Made by a program: the position numbers and the translations under genes. The notes under the pieces are model-generated. The model was not told the DNA's origin, did no database searches, and worked only from the letters and a program-made list of their open reading frames with translations. From contig NZ_JABWQX020000001.1 of NCBI RefSeq assembly GCF_014268655.2, forward strand, positions 3,130,001 to 3,194,000: a stretch of DNA of 64,000 bases, given 5' to 3'. Source of the DNA: Pseudomonas marvdashtae. GTDB lineage: Bacteria; Pseudomonadota; Gammaproteobacteria; Pseudomonadales; Pseudomonadaceae. Shown in pieces: positions 17,896 through 26,256 of the stretch (positions are counted from its first letter, which is position 1; each line of letters begins with the position of its first letter).

Positions 17896-18570
17896 TTAGA
17901 GTTTTGCGAATACGGCAGGTAAGAAGAAGGCAAACGGGTTGTTCGTGCCGACAGTTAACGCGTACAGGTTCCCTCCTGAGAAGTCCCACCAGCAATAAAG
18001 AGACCTACTGAAAGGGTCATCATTGAGCATGGGCATGCTGAAGGTGTTTATCAGCATATGCTCGCCAGCCGGAAAGTTAAAAGCAACTCGATAGTAGTTC
18101 CGAGGAACGCCTTGGGCCGTGGTGTCGGTTTTTACATAACTCCAGTTTTGAAAGGACCGCGTGAATCTCGCGTATGGGGTTCCGCTGTCGAATAAAAGTT
18201 TGGAATTGCCATCCCACAAACGCATTCCGAACTCCGCCAATGGTGTAGCAGAGAAGCCGCAGGCAAAGTAGGAACCGTTGGGCTGATGCGTGTTAACGTC
18301 ATAGGCTCTTACGTAGAAGCCTGTCCAAGCTCCGGGAGAGCCGACAACTCGCATCAAACACAACCCAGCTATACCGCTGGTAGCCGAAGGCCGAATAAAA
18401 ACAAGCGGCGGTTCCTGACTGGTAATTGTTCGAGGAAATGTAGTGATCGAGCCCAACCCTGACTCCAGATTCGGCACATACGAACCCTTCGCCAGAACAA
18501 CAAGTCGAGTAAACTCGGAGTCCACCGTAACTACGTTGCTATCGTTAGTAAACTCAAGTCCATATGGCAT
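17896..18570 (-). CDS. Tail tip-associated hypothetical protein
   Basis: A 224-residue beta-rich protein that begins MPYGLEFTNDSNVVTVDSEF, a start shared in pattern with the next upstream gene product (MSFGLKIWDENGNVTLDE). The family resembles small structural proteins (DUF6453-like) encoded after gpJ. Its ATG overlaps the stop of the upstream gene by one base. It is probably a baseplate or fibre accessory. Confidence 0.7.
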   Translation of the reverse strand: MPYGLEFTNDSNVVTVDSEFTRLVVLAKGSYVPNLESGLGSITTFPRTITSQEPPLVFIRPSATSGIAGLCLMRVVGSPGAWTGFYVRAYDVNTHQPNGSYFACGFSATPLAEFGMRLWDGNSKLLFDSGTPYARFTRSFQNWSYVKTDTTAQGVPRNYYRVAFNFPAGEHMLINTFSMPMLNDDPFSRSLYCWWDFSGGNLYALTVGTNNPFAFFLPAVFAKL

Positions 18571-18893
18571 TAGGAAATCCTTATTACAATGAGTCGCATA
18601 GTAGAGCTGGTAGTACTGCTGTACTGAGCTCTTCCCCGAATAAAGCTGTAGATTCTGACGGCGTTTGCGATAACTTCGGTTTCAAGCTGCATATCAGTGC
18701 CTACGTTATAGCTGCCGATCGGAACGACAAAAGCAGCGCCATTGGTAGGCGTGAGGCCGGGGACCGATATCGTTTGGTAGTTGGCGGAGTTCGTTCCCTT
18801 CACAACTCCGCTGTACACCACTCGCATCGTGAACGACGTCTCGTCGAGGGTGACGTTTCCGTTCTCGTCCCAAATCTTCAGCCCAAAGCTCAT
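18570..18893 (-). CDS. Tail tip-associated hypothetical protein, paralogue of the next gene
   Basis: A 107-residue beta-rich protein starting MSFGLKIWDENGNVTL. It overlaps the gpJ-like stop by four bases (ATGA) and the following gene by one base. The shared N-terminus with the 18570-end protein suggests duplication of a small tail-tip module. Confidence 0.7.
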   Translation of the reverse strand: MSFGLKIWDENGNVTLDETSFTMRVVYSGVVKGTNSANYQTISVPGLTPTNGAAFVVPIGSYNVGTDMQLETEVIANAVRIYSFIRGRAQYSSTTSSTMRLIVIRIS

Positions 18894-21800
18894 GCGGAAA
18901 GGTCTCCAAGCTGCACCCGTTTAACCCCGTTCTCGTCGTAAACCTTGATCGCGCGATTGGTCATGGTCAGCCTGCCGCCGCCGGGTGCCGGGCCGTTGAA
19001 CTCCAGATTCCCGGCCTTATCCAGGCGCCAGCCTTGGGAGCCCGCGACGTAGTTATCCGACTGCAACGCTTGGCCGATCTTCAGCATCGTGATGCTGCCG
19101 TCCTGGATGAACGCCGAGTTCATGAACACCTGGCCGCCCTGCACCGCGAACGGAACCGAGACGGCGCCGCCGGCAATGCTATTGACGATCGCGAATCGAT
19201 CCGCGCTTACCAGGAACTGGCTTTGCAACGTACCGCCAACGTTCTCGATCCCGAGGCCGATGCCCGCCGCTACGTACTGCCCGTTTGCATTCAACTGCAT
19301 CTTCACCGACCACATCGTGCCCAGCTTTCCGCTGGTGTCGGCATAGGCCTCGGACGTCTGTTGGATCGCTGCCGAGTTGTCGCCAACCTTCACGTTCAAC
19401 TGATCGATCTTTGTCGCCGTCGCCGACTCGTTGGTGGCCACCACCTCTTCAAGCGTGGTGAGGTTCGCCTCGTTCTTGCCAATCTTCGCGTCCAAGGTTG
19501 TCAGCCGGCGCGCGGATGCCTCGTTCTCACTGGCTCGAACACTGCTTTCCGTTGCAATGGCGGCGGTGCTGGTCCATCCCTTGATGGCGTCGGCCAGGTC
19601 ACCCTCCCCGTCGTCTTCACGATAGGACGCCCGAAGCGCCTGGAATGCCGTGGCCTGGGCGGTGACAACTCCGTCCAGCTCGACAATCTCGGCGGTGTTC
19701 GTGGCGACCTGCTGCGCCAGGCCGTTTGCAGATTCCACGGTCTGGCCGACATCCAGCCAATAGGCCGGATTCGGCGGTGGCGTGTCGATAGGGACCGGGC
19801 CGGTGGCCTGATAGATCCGCTTGCCGGAAACGACCAGGTCGTATTCCTCGTAGGTCGCTTCGGGGTCATAAGCCGATAGGCCATCAAGCGCGTCGATCTG
19901 GTCTTGCAGGCCCGGGATCTTCTCGATCTCCTCGCGCAAGTGATCGCTGAGTTCGGTTTCGCCAATCTGGCCCTCGATCATGTCGAGGATCGGACCAGCC
20001 TCAGCGCTTGATTGCCCTTGTACGCCGATCCCCACTGGATACCACGGCCCAATATTGCCGATCCGATCTACCAGGCGCGCCCAGAAATAAAACGTCACCC
20101 CGGCGGCCAGGCCGAGCAGGGAGAAGTCACTTTGCGGATAAGCCAGGTCGGTGAGTTTGGTCGATGTCTCCTGGCTTGTGGTTGGCCCATACCAGATCTC
20201 CGTGCGCTGGGTATCGCTCGCACCATCAGGAAAGCCCCACTTCAGGTAAATGCCGAACAGCAACGGCGTTGCAGTCAGGAACGAAACCGCCGGCGGCAGG
20301 CCATCCTTGCCGGTGAGGTTGGTCAGCACCGAGTTACGCCAGATCGACGAGATGTCGAAGGCGCTCACCGCGCGGACGCGAGCCACATAGGAGCCCGCAT
20401 AGATGCCGACCACGTCCACGTTAGTCGAGCCGGTGCGCTGTACCTTGATCCAATTACCGCTGTCCTTGCGCCATTCCACGTCATAGGCCACCGCCCCCTC
20501 CACGGCAGGCCAACTGATTGTCATCGTGGCCACGGCCAACCCCTGGACAATCGAAGAGGTCGACGCGACTGTGACGCTCGCAGGCGCAGGAACGACGGTG
20601 ATCGGTATCACGCTGATTGGACGCTCTTCCAGTCGGGCGCCGGTATCGATAAAGGCGAACTTGCTCGGCTCGTACTGCAGAGCGCTGATTTCGAAGTCGC
20701 CCTCGGTGGTGCGTCTGGTGCGGAGCACGCGATACAGCGGGATCGCCAGATCATCAGCGTCGAGCGCCCATTGAAGCTGGGCCCGAGGTGCCTCGCTGTA
20801 AGCCACGGTAACGGTCACAGCCCGACCGGCGACACTTTGCACGGTGCGACCTTCGGCGCGCCCGCCGGGCAGGTTGATAATCAGCCTGTCCCCCGGCTTT
20901 GCCAACGTGTCACGGTCCAGGGTCACGACGCGGCCCGCGGCGGCAGAGATGCGCCCACCGATTTCGCGACCAGCCAACAGCGAGTCGGCCACTGGGATGA
21001 TGTGACCGGGTAGCGGGATTACACCCTCCATGCCCGTCTTGAAGGTGACTGTGCGGTCCAGGTTGTTGCTCAGGATTGCCCACTTGCCCCGGCGCTGGGC
21101 CTCGGATGCACGGGTGCAGCCAATGGCGCTCAGTTCTGTTGGCCTGTCACCATACCGACGCTGAAGGGCAAGGTCTGAAAACGGAATGACGTCAGTGTCG
21201 TAGTTGTTGGCCGGGTTGTCGTAGCTGACCAGCGCCCGGGTGTAACGGGTCTTCGCCGAGGCGCTGCCGTAGGAGAATTTCCCATCAACGACGTTGGCCC
21301 GAGTGAAGACGTAGTCGAAGTCCTGCGCACGCGGCATGTCGGCCTGCATGATCAACTGACCCTGAGCCCAGTAGGTCATCCCACGGTAGATACCGGATAT
21401 ATCCCGCAGCAGCGTCCAGGCGTCAGCCTTGCCCTGCAGGTTCATGTCGCACAGAAAGCGCGGCTCTGTCCCGTCCAGGCCATTCGGCACGAGCTGGTCG
21501 CAATACTGGGCGATCCGATACAGCTCCCACTTGTCCACCATGAACGCTTTGATGCGCTTGCCAAGGCCGAAACGGTCCTCGGTGCAGATGCCGTACGTGA
21601 TCCAGGCCGGGTTATTGGTCCAGGCCAGCTTCATGCTGCCATCCCATGTGCCGGTGTAGGTCCGGCTGATCGGGTCGTAGTTGCTCGGGACCTGCCATTT
21701 CCTGGCCTTGCACTTCACGGTGACGGCCGGGATGTTGGTGAATTGCTCGGCGTCAAACTCGATGTAGAGGAGCGCGGTGTTCGGGTAGCGCAGCTTCGCG

Positions 21801-22456
21801 TCGATGACCTCGGTGAAGCCGGCGATCAGCATCGTATCAGCGATGCGGTTGCTGTTCTGGTTGGGCGTGATGCGGCGCACGCGGATCTGCCAGCCACTGG
21901 TTGCCTCGGGCAGATCAACCCGGCGCGACCGCTCGTAGCGGGTTGTGGTCTTGCCGTCGACTGCCTCGGTCAGCACCTGCTGGTAGGAGCCGCCGTCGGT
22001 GGCCACGTCGATTGCATATTGAATGCGATAGCCGCCGATATTGCCTTCGTCATCCTGACGCTGAAGCGCTGGCCAGGCGAACCGGACACGCACGGCCGAT
22101 AGCTGAATGTTCGTTACCGAGCGCACCCACGGCGCATCGCTGCGCAGCTCAATGTTCAGAGACGTCTCGTTTTCTACCGATGGGATACCGGGAATATAGG
22201 TCTGGTCAACCGAGCCTGAGCGCCATTCCCATTTCACGTTCGGGAAGTTGACGTTGCCGCTGGCGTCGTTGACCGGTGTGTTGTCTAGATAAATGCTCGA
22301 CGCGGTAGGCGCCTCTTCGAACTCGCCCTCGCCCACCGCAATGAGAAGCTTCGCCACGTTGGTCGAGCGCAGGTTGTCGCTGGCTTCTGTCGGCTGCTTG
22401 GGCTTATTGCTACCGCCCTTCTCGCCGTGGATGTCGATCTGCTGTGCTGCGCCCAT
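18890..22456 (-). CDS. J: Host specificity/central tail fibre protein (lambda gpJ-like)
   Basis: An 1188-residue tail-tip protein. The N-terminal part (GEGEFEEAPTASSIYLDNTPV, AAIS-type hub region) and the middle (WTLLRDISGIYRGMTYW; two fibronectin-type segments around 640-830) match the gpJ family; residues from about 840 form coiled-coil shaft segments, and the C-terminus has a DUF1983-type module (FAVQGGQVFMNSAFIQDGSI). It contacts the host receptor and closes the tail tube. It follows gpI after an intrinsic terminator. Confidence 0.93.
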   Translation of the reverse strand: MGAAQQIDIHGEKGGSNKPKQPTEASDNLRSTNVAKLLIAVGEGEFEEAPTASSIYLDNTPVNDASGNVNFPNVKWEWRSGSVDQTYIPGIPSVENETSLNIELRSDAPWVRSVTNIQLSAVRVRFAWPALQRQDDEGNIGGYRIQYAIDVATDGGSYQQVLTEAVDGKTTTRYERSRRVDLPEATSGWQIRVRRITPNQNSNRIADTMLIAGFTEVIDAKLRYPNTALLYIEFDAEQFTNIPAVTVKCKARKWQVPSNYDPISRTYTGTWDGSMKLAWTNNPAWITYGICTEDRFGLGKRIKAFMVDKWELYRIAQYCDQLVPNGLDGTEPRFLCDMNLQGKADAWTLLRDISGIYRGMTYWAQGQLIMQADMPRAQDFDYVFTRANVVDGKFSYGSASAKTRYTRALVSYDNPANNYDTDVIPFSDLALQRRYGDRPTELSAIGCTRASEAQRRGKWAILSNNLDRTVTFKTGMEGVIPLPGHIIPVADSLLAGREIGGRISAAAGRVVTLDRDTLAKPGDRLIINLPGGRAEGRTVQSVAGRAVTVTVAYSEAPRAQLQWALDADDLAIPLYRVLRTRRTTEGDFEISALQYEPSKFAFIDTGARLEERPISVIPITVVPAPASVTVASTSSIVQGLAVATMTISWPAVEGAVAYDVEWRKDSGNWIKVQRTGSTNVDVVGIYAGSYVARVRAVSAFDISSIWRNSVLTNLTGKDGLPPAVSFLTATPLLFGIYLKWGFPDGASDTQRTEIWYGPTTSQETSTKLTDLAYPQSDFSLLGLAAGVTFYFWARLVDRIGNIGPWYPVGIGVQGQSSAEAGPILDMIEGQIGETELSDHLREEIEKIPGLQDQIDALDGLSAYDPEATYEEYDLVVSGKRIYQATGPVPIDTPPPNPAYWLDVGQTVESANGLAQQVATNTAEIVELDGVVTAQATAFQALRASYREDDGEGDLADAIKGWTSTAAIATESSVRASENEASARRLTTLDAKIGKNEANLTTLEEVVATNESATATKIDQLNVKVGDNSAAIQQTSEAYADTSGKLGTMWSVKMQLNANGQYVAAGIGLGIENVGGTLQSQFLVSADRFAIVNSIAGGAVSVPFAVQGGQVFMNSAFIQDGSITMLKIGQALQSDNYVAGSQGWRLDKAGNLEFNGPAPGGGRLTMTNRAIKVYDENGVKRVQLGDLSA

Positions 22457-22470
22457 GCTTTCCTCCAGGC

Positions 22471-22494
22471 GAAAAAAAACCGCCTCATGGGCGG
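22471..22494 (-). terminator. Intrinsic terminator between gpI and gpJ genes
   Basis: On the minus strand the hairpin GCCGCC/GGCGG is followed by eight T residues. It lies just upstream of gpJ, within the late operon. Confidence 0.75.
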
Positions 22495-22513
22495 CCTGCT
22501 TGCTGCGTTCGGT

Positions 22514-23104
22514 TTACGTTTTGTCTTCGGCGTAGATCGATGCGGAGACGATCATTCCGCCCCACCGCCGATCTCCTATGCATATCGGGACGGGGTTGCC
22601 GCTGGCCGTGGTGTTCTTGGCGCTGCCGAAGGCATAGGACGGGGCGTTCTCCGGCCCGGCGCTCTGCTTGAGGCCGGATGCCTGCGGGCTGAGCATCTGG
22701 ATGACGCCGCCGGCGACGAGAGCAATACCCACCGGGGCCAGAGCCTGGAATCCTGGAATAAAGGAAGCGGCAATCAGCACAGCGCCGATGATCGTCTGAA
22801 GGAGCCCGGCTCGCTTACTGCCGGAAATAACAGGAACAATCCGAATCTCCTCGGCGCCACCCAGTGCGAACTCCTTTTCCGCGACATTCTTCCGGTTCCG
22901 AAAGATTGCGAACCTCATGCCTCGGCGCTCCAAATCCTTGATAGCCACGTCGAAACCATCAAGCGTGCATTTCAGCGCTTTGAACGCTTCACCGACCGAC
23001 TTACTCCCAAGTTCGCGACGGTGGACCCGTCCAAACAATTTGATGAGCGGACCCGAAAGCAGGATGGTGGTCATTGTTGGATGGCTGTAATTGATCGCTG
23101 ACAC
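22514..23104 (-). CDS. I: Tail assembly protein I-like
   Basis: A 196-residue protein of the lambda gpI family: an N-terminal ubiquitin-like part (LFGRVHRRELGSKSVGEAFKAL) and a hydrophobic Gly/Ala segment around residues 105-135. It acts in tail-tip assembly with gpK and gpJ. GTG at 23104 has GGAGAAAACC upstream; the ATG ten codons later has no ribosome site. The lipoprotein gene and a terminator separate it from the gpK region. Confidence 0.87.
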   Translation of the reverse strand: MSAINYSHPTMTTILLSGPLIKLFGRVHRRELGSKSVGEAFKALKCTLDGFDVAIKDLERRGMRFAIFRNRKNVAEKEFALGGAEEIRIVPVISGSKRAGLLQTIIGAVLIAASFIPGFQALAPVGIALVAGGVIQMLSPQASGLKQSAGPENAPSYAFGSAKNTTASGNPVPICIGDRRWGGMIVSASIYAEDKT

Positions 23105-23121
23105 GGTTTTCTCCGAGCATG

Positions 23122-23145
23122 AAAAAGCCGCCCGGAGGCGGCTCG
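23122..23145 (-). terminator. Intrinsic terminator after the lipoprotein gene
   Basis: On the minus strand GCCGCC-TCCGG-GGCGGC is followed by five T residues, 17 bases after the lipoprotein stop. Confidence 0.75.
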
Positions 23146-23161
23146 GTGTACTTCATTTCGT

Positions 23162-23506
23162 TTACAGACAGCCTCTCACTGCCTGCTCCATATCGCCCCG
23201 CCCATATCCGGGGGCCCAGGCCATGCGCTGGTACAGCTTTACAGCGCTGCCCTTGGACGTCTTGCGGATGCTCAGCAATTCGTCGGTCATGTTGTTGGTC
23301 GCTGCGATGAGCCGGTAGCCATACTCCGTTTCGGACATGGTCACGTCGCTGCGCGCGTCCTGCCATCTCGGGAGCACGCAAAGCGCGTAACGCTTCGGGT
23401 CCTTCGCTGTGCTGGCTGAAATACTTGGATCCTTTGACTCCAGGTCGCCCGGGGAAACACACCCCGCCAGCAAAGCTACAGCTACCGCGCCTACGAACAA
23501 TCTCAT
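23162..23506 (-). CDS. Prophage lipoprotein
   Basis: A 114-residue lipoprotein: signal peptide with lipobox LLAGC (Cys16), then a mature domain with two further cysteines (YALCVLPRW and the C-terminal VRGCL). It sits between gpI and gpK genes but has its own terminator, and lambda-type phages have no such tail protein, so it is probably a moron expressed from the lysogen. Surface or periplasmic lipoproteins of this kind often block superinfection; that role is inferred. Confidence 0.75.
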   Translation of the reverse strand: MRLFVGAVAVALLAGCVSPGDLESKDPSISASTAKDPKRYALCVLPRWQDARSDVTMSETEYGYRLIAATNNMTDELLSIRKTSKGSAVKLYQRMAWAPGYGRGDMEQAVRGCL

Positions 23507-23634
23507 GGGGTCACTCCTGTGGAAGATGGCAGCAAGATATCACCCCACAAGCTGTCTGAGCATCCAGCATGGACGAAAGCCCAGTAACTGGATTGGATCC
23601 GATAGTAGTAGCGTTGTGCCTCTAACCCGCAGCT

Positions 23635-23904
23635 GTGAGTGACCACATGCCTTATTTGACGAAGGAAACTGCCAAGTACTTTTTAGAAGAAAACTCGAAG
23701 CCTACCTTATTGGGTGGTGACCCGTGGGGCACGACATATGCGATTGGAGCTGACGTTCCGGTATCAGGGATTTACCGGTGCACAGGCTGCGGCGATGAAA
23801 TCACCTCGAATAAAGGTCAACCATTCCCGCCACAAAACAGCCACCAGCACGACTCGATCGCAGGCGTTGCCTGGAAGCTCGTTGCCCGGACTAAGACGAA
23901 GTAA
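23635..23904 (+). CDS. Small zinc-ribbon-like moron protein
   Basis: An 89-residue protein read against the tail operon, starting with GTG (or the ATG four codons later). The C-terminal half holds CTGCGDEITSNKG followed by PPQNSHQHD, a Cys-Cys/His cluster that looks like a zinc ribbon. It opens a two-gene plus-strand cassette. It is probably expressed independently of the late operon; function is unknown. Confidence 0.65.
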   Translation: MSDHMPYLTKETAKYFLEENSKPTLLGGDPWGTTYAIGADVPVSGIYRCTGCGDEITSNKGQPFPPQNSHQHDSIAGVAWKLVARTKTK

Positions 23905-23910
23905 CTGAAA

Positions 23911-23943
23911 CCCAGTCCTTCGCCTGCAAGCCCAAGGACTGGG
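23911..23943. promoter_or_regulatory. Perfect 10-bp hairpin between moron genes
   Basis: CCCAGTCCTT and AAGGACTGGG flank a 13-base loop. There is no T-run on either strand, so it is more likely an RNA processing or stabilising element, or a regulatory hairpin in the leader of the gene at 23985, than a terminator. Confidence 0.5.
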
Positions 23944-23984
23944 ATTGCGCCAATATCGGCGCGGATAACGCAAGGAAAGTGAAA

Positions 23985-24248
23985 ATGAGTGACGGTTACG
24001 TAATTGAACCAGACAAGGCAATTTTGCAACTGACAAACGCGGTCATGGCGCTGTCTAGAGTTTTGGCGCAAGTCGCACCCGAGCTAACACAAGGCAATCT
24101 TGCGATGGCTGTTGAAGGGTCTCGCGCAAACGGTCATGGCATTGAGTTGGTTGAGGAAATCTACAAGACAACCTTCCCGAACGCTAAGCCTACCGTGACT
24201 CTTAGTCCCGAAGAGTTTGCTCGTAAGCAGCGTGAACTGGGCCAGTAA
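23985..24248 (+). CDS. Small hypothetical moron protein
   Basis: An 87-residue helical protein with the ATG at 23985 placed well after AAGGAAAGTG; a GTG two codons earlier is possible. The middle (LTNAVMALSRVLAQVAPELTQ split at LSRVLAQVAPE) looks like a helical bundle. It lies on the plus strand amid tail genes and its 3' end overlaps the convergent small gene by 47 bases. Confidence 0.6.
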   Translation: MSDGYVIEPDKAILQLTNAVMALSRVLAQVAPELTQGNLAMAVEGSRANGHGIELVEEIYKTTFPNAKPTVTLSPEEFARKQRELGQ

Positions 24249-24366
24249 GCTTCAATCCGGTGACGGCCGCGCTCAGCACCAGGGCGCCGTTTATATAGAC
24301 ATGGCCGTCACCACCCACCACGAATGGAACACTGGTTGGCGATAAGCTGGAGTTCTTCGTCTGCAT
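24202..24366 (-). CDS. Mini tail protein with DUF1983-like core
   Basis: A 54-residue protein. The ATG at 24366 follows AGGAGACCGAG; an in-frame ATG at 24411 lies inside the gpK-like gene and lacks a ribosome site. The segment VPFVVGGDGHVYINGALV closely resembles the VPFAVQGGQVFMNSAFI segment near the C-terminus of the gpJ-like protein. It may be a detached copy of that module or a tail-tip accessory. Confidence 0.55.
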   Translation of the reverse strand: MQTKNSSLSPTSVPFVVGGDGHVYINGALVLSAAVTGLKLTGPVHAAYEQTLRD

Positions 24367-24391
24367 CTCGGTCTCCTGCGGCTCTGCCGCA

Positions 24392-25156
24392 TTATTTTGA
24401 TGGTCGTGCATCTTTGTGCCTGAGGATCAGGCGTGTTCTGTCGAGCCATGGACCGCCAAAAACGATGATTTCGCTCGGGCGCCCGTATAGGTGATGTAGC
24501 AGGAAGGGCCCAGGCCCGAAGGTCGCGGCATCCTCGCCAGGAAGCATCGGATCGGCACCGAGAAAAATCCCGGCGTGGTTCGGGTGAACCGTCCGGCCGA
24601 CCTCCATCACGATCATGTCGCCGTGTCGTGGCTGGTCGACCCGGTAGAAACCGGCCGCCTCGTAGTTCCCCTCGTACAGGCTGGTGTTGTCCTTGCTCTC
24701 CCACCAGCCGTCGGCGCGCTTGAATGCTTCGAACTCAAGCCCCCATTCGCGCTTATACCAATCGGCGCAGACCTGCCAGCAGTCCCAGGCGCCGTGGACG
24801 AATGGTCGCTTCAGCAATGGGGTCTCACCGGTGGGCACCACCGTCCGCAAGTCGCCCTCCGGCCAGCTAAGGATGTGCCAGGGTATTACTGTGGCTTCGC
24901 ACATCGCCAAATCGCGCGGCGAAGGTCGGCTGGTGGCGTCCGGGTGCGAGTGAACGATGCCGATCACCTCGCCCAGGTCTTCAGCCGCTGCGTATTCCTC
25001 CGGATCGATACGGAACTCTTCGTTCGGCTCGGTCGCGGTGTTAGTGCAAGGGAAGTACTGCTGCTTCCGGCCCAGGGTCAGCAGCAGCCCGCAGCACTCT
25101 TTCGGGTACTCGGCCGCCGCGTGCGCCTGGATCGCGCTCAAGATGTGTTTTCGCAT
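24392..25156 (-). CDS. K: Tail assembly protein K-like: JAMM protease plus NlpC/P60
   Basis: A 254-residue bifunctional protein. The N-terminal MPN/JAMM domain has Glu20 (YPKECCG) and HSHPDATSRPSPRD (His69, His71, Asp82); the C-terminal NlpC/P60 domain has the catalytic Cys126 (GAWDCWQVC) and a His in HPNHAGIFLG. In lambda the K protein acts in tail-tip assembly and has peptidoglycan-cleaving potential. The ATG at 25156 follows GGAGCTGACC, two bases after the gpL stop. Confidence 0.92.
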   Translation of the reverse strand: MRKHILSAIQAHAAAEYPKECCGLLLTLGRKQQYFPCTNTATEPNEEFRIDPEEYAAAEDLGEVIGIVHSHPDATSRPSPRDLAMCEATVIPWHILSWPEGDLRTVVPTGETPLLKRPFVHGAWDCWQVCADWYKREWGLEFEAFKRADGWWESKDNTSLYEGNYEAAGFYRVDQPRHGDMIVMEVGRTVHPNHAGIFLGADPMLPGEDAATFGPGPFLLHHLYGRPSEIIVFGGPWLDRTRLILRHKDARPSK

Positions 25157-25158
25157 GG

Positions 25159-25908
25159 TCAGCTCCGGGCGATCAAGGAAACAGCAGGGAATCCGCCAAA
25201 GGGCAAGGCGTTGCCCTCGCCGAAGCGCGGGATGCATCCCCGGCCCAGCGTGGCATCACATTCGTCCAGCTCAGGGTTATCGGTGACCACCCCATCCTTT
25301 GTCACGTAGGGGCCTGTGTAGCCACAGTTCGGCCCCCGATACCCGCCAGTGAGGCACCAATGGCACAGGGTCGTGGCCTGGCGCCCGATGGACTCCCCGC
25401 CCACGTCGCCCGGACTGGCAAGCTCCCAGGTGACCGTCTCCCCGTCCTCGTTCGTCTTCTGGTCGATGTACCAGACCTCGATCGTCTCCTGGGTTGGATC
25501 TGCCGTTGGGTTGCCAGCCGGGAAGTTCACCGCGTCGAGGTAAGTGCCCAGCGTGTGACGCATGGTCAACTTGAACTCAAGCAGGTCATCGAAGGCCAGG
25601 CAAAGGGCTGTGATCCGGCCATTGACGTTACCCACTGACAACGTCGGGCGAATCGCCGTCCCGTCGCCGTTGGATTCGATGCCATCAATCTGCATCGGCC
25701 AGGCGCTGTACTCGTTGCCCTGCCAGTAGATCGGTTTCGCCGGCAATTCATCGGCAGCAGCGCCGGCAGCGATCAGCTCGACCTCGGTGTGCGGAATCGC
25801 GTGCCCATGGAAGCGCAGGATGTCCGCGCCGTAGTCCGAGCCATCCAGCTCAAAGAGCAGTACTTCGCTGCCAGGCTCGAGAACCTGGATGTCACTGATC
25901 AGCGGCAT
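25159..25908 (-). CDS. L: Minor tail protein L-like, Fe-S type
   Basis: A 249-residue tail-tip protein. The N-terminal part is beta-rich; the C-terminal part has cysteines 182, 185, 195, 217 and 225 (LCHWCLTGG, GPNCGYTG, DECDATLGRGC), matching the iron-sulphur cluster domain known in lambda gpL. It sits between M-like and K-like genes in the standard order. Confidence 0.9.
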   Translation of the reverse strand: MPLISDIQVLEPGSEVLLFELDGSDYGADILRFHGHAIPHTEVELIAAGAAADELPAKPIYWQGNEYSAWPMQIDGIESNGDGTAIRPTLSVGNVNGRITALCLAFDDLLEFKLTMRHTLGTYLDAVNFPAGNPTADPTQETIEVWYIDQKTNEDGETVTWELASPGDVGGESIGRQATTLCHWCLTGGYRGPNCGYTGPYVTKDGVVTDNPELDECDATLGRGCIPRFGEGNALPFGGFPAVSLIARS

Positions 25909-25917
25909 GGTTGCCTC

Positions 25918-26256
25918 TTATGGATGGAAGGCCCGCGTGAACGTGGCCGTCAGTTTGAAAACACCGCCCCCCACCGGGGTTGGCACAGGATTGACGCAAT
26001 CGAAAAGCCCCAACTCACCGAGCGGGGTTGTCCAGAGGAAAGCCTTCGTGCCTGCGTGCCGGTCCAGAAAGCCCATGATCTGCAGCACGCTGGTCTTCGA
26101 CCCGGTGTAGGTGATCGGGTAGGAATCTTCCTTGTTATTCGGCCCGTCGCCGGCGGTCTGCTTGTAGCCACTGCCGAACCGGGTGGTGCGCACCCGATAG
26201 GTAATATCGGGGGCGTCTCCGTGCTGGGTGGGCCAGGTGAACGTTTCGATAGCCAT
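25918..26256 (-). CDS. M: Minor tail protein M-like
   Basis: A 112-residue protein of the gpM family: MAIETFTWPTQHGD, then TYRVRTTRFGSGYKQ and the C-terminal FKLTATFTRAFHP. Its ATG shares an A with the tape-measure stop codon (TGATG). It forms part of the tail tip connecting the tape measure to gpL. Confidence 0.9.
   Translation of the reverse strand: MAIETFTWPTQHGDAPDITYRVRTTRFGSGYKQTAGDGPNNKEDSYPITYTGSKTSVLQIMGFLDRHAGTKAFLWTTPLGELGLFDCVNPVPTPVGGGVFKLTATFTRAFHP

Noticed and set aside
20012..21013. A 333-codon plus-strand open frame
   Set aside because: It is fully antisense to the gpJ-like gene, with no family motif and shadow-frame composition.
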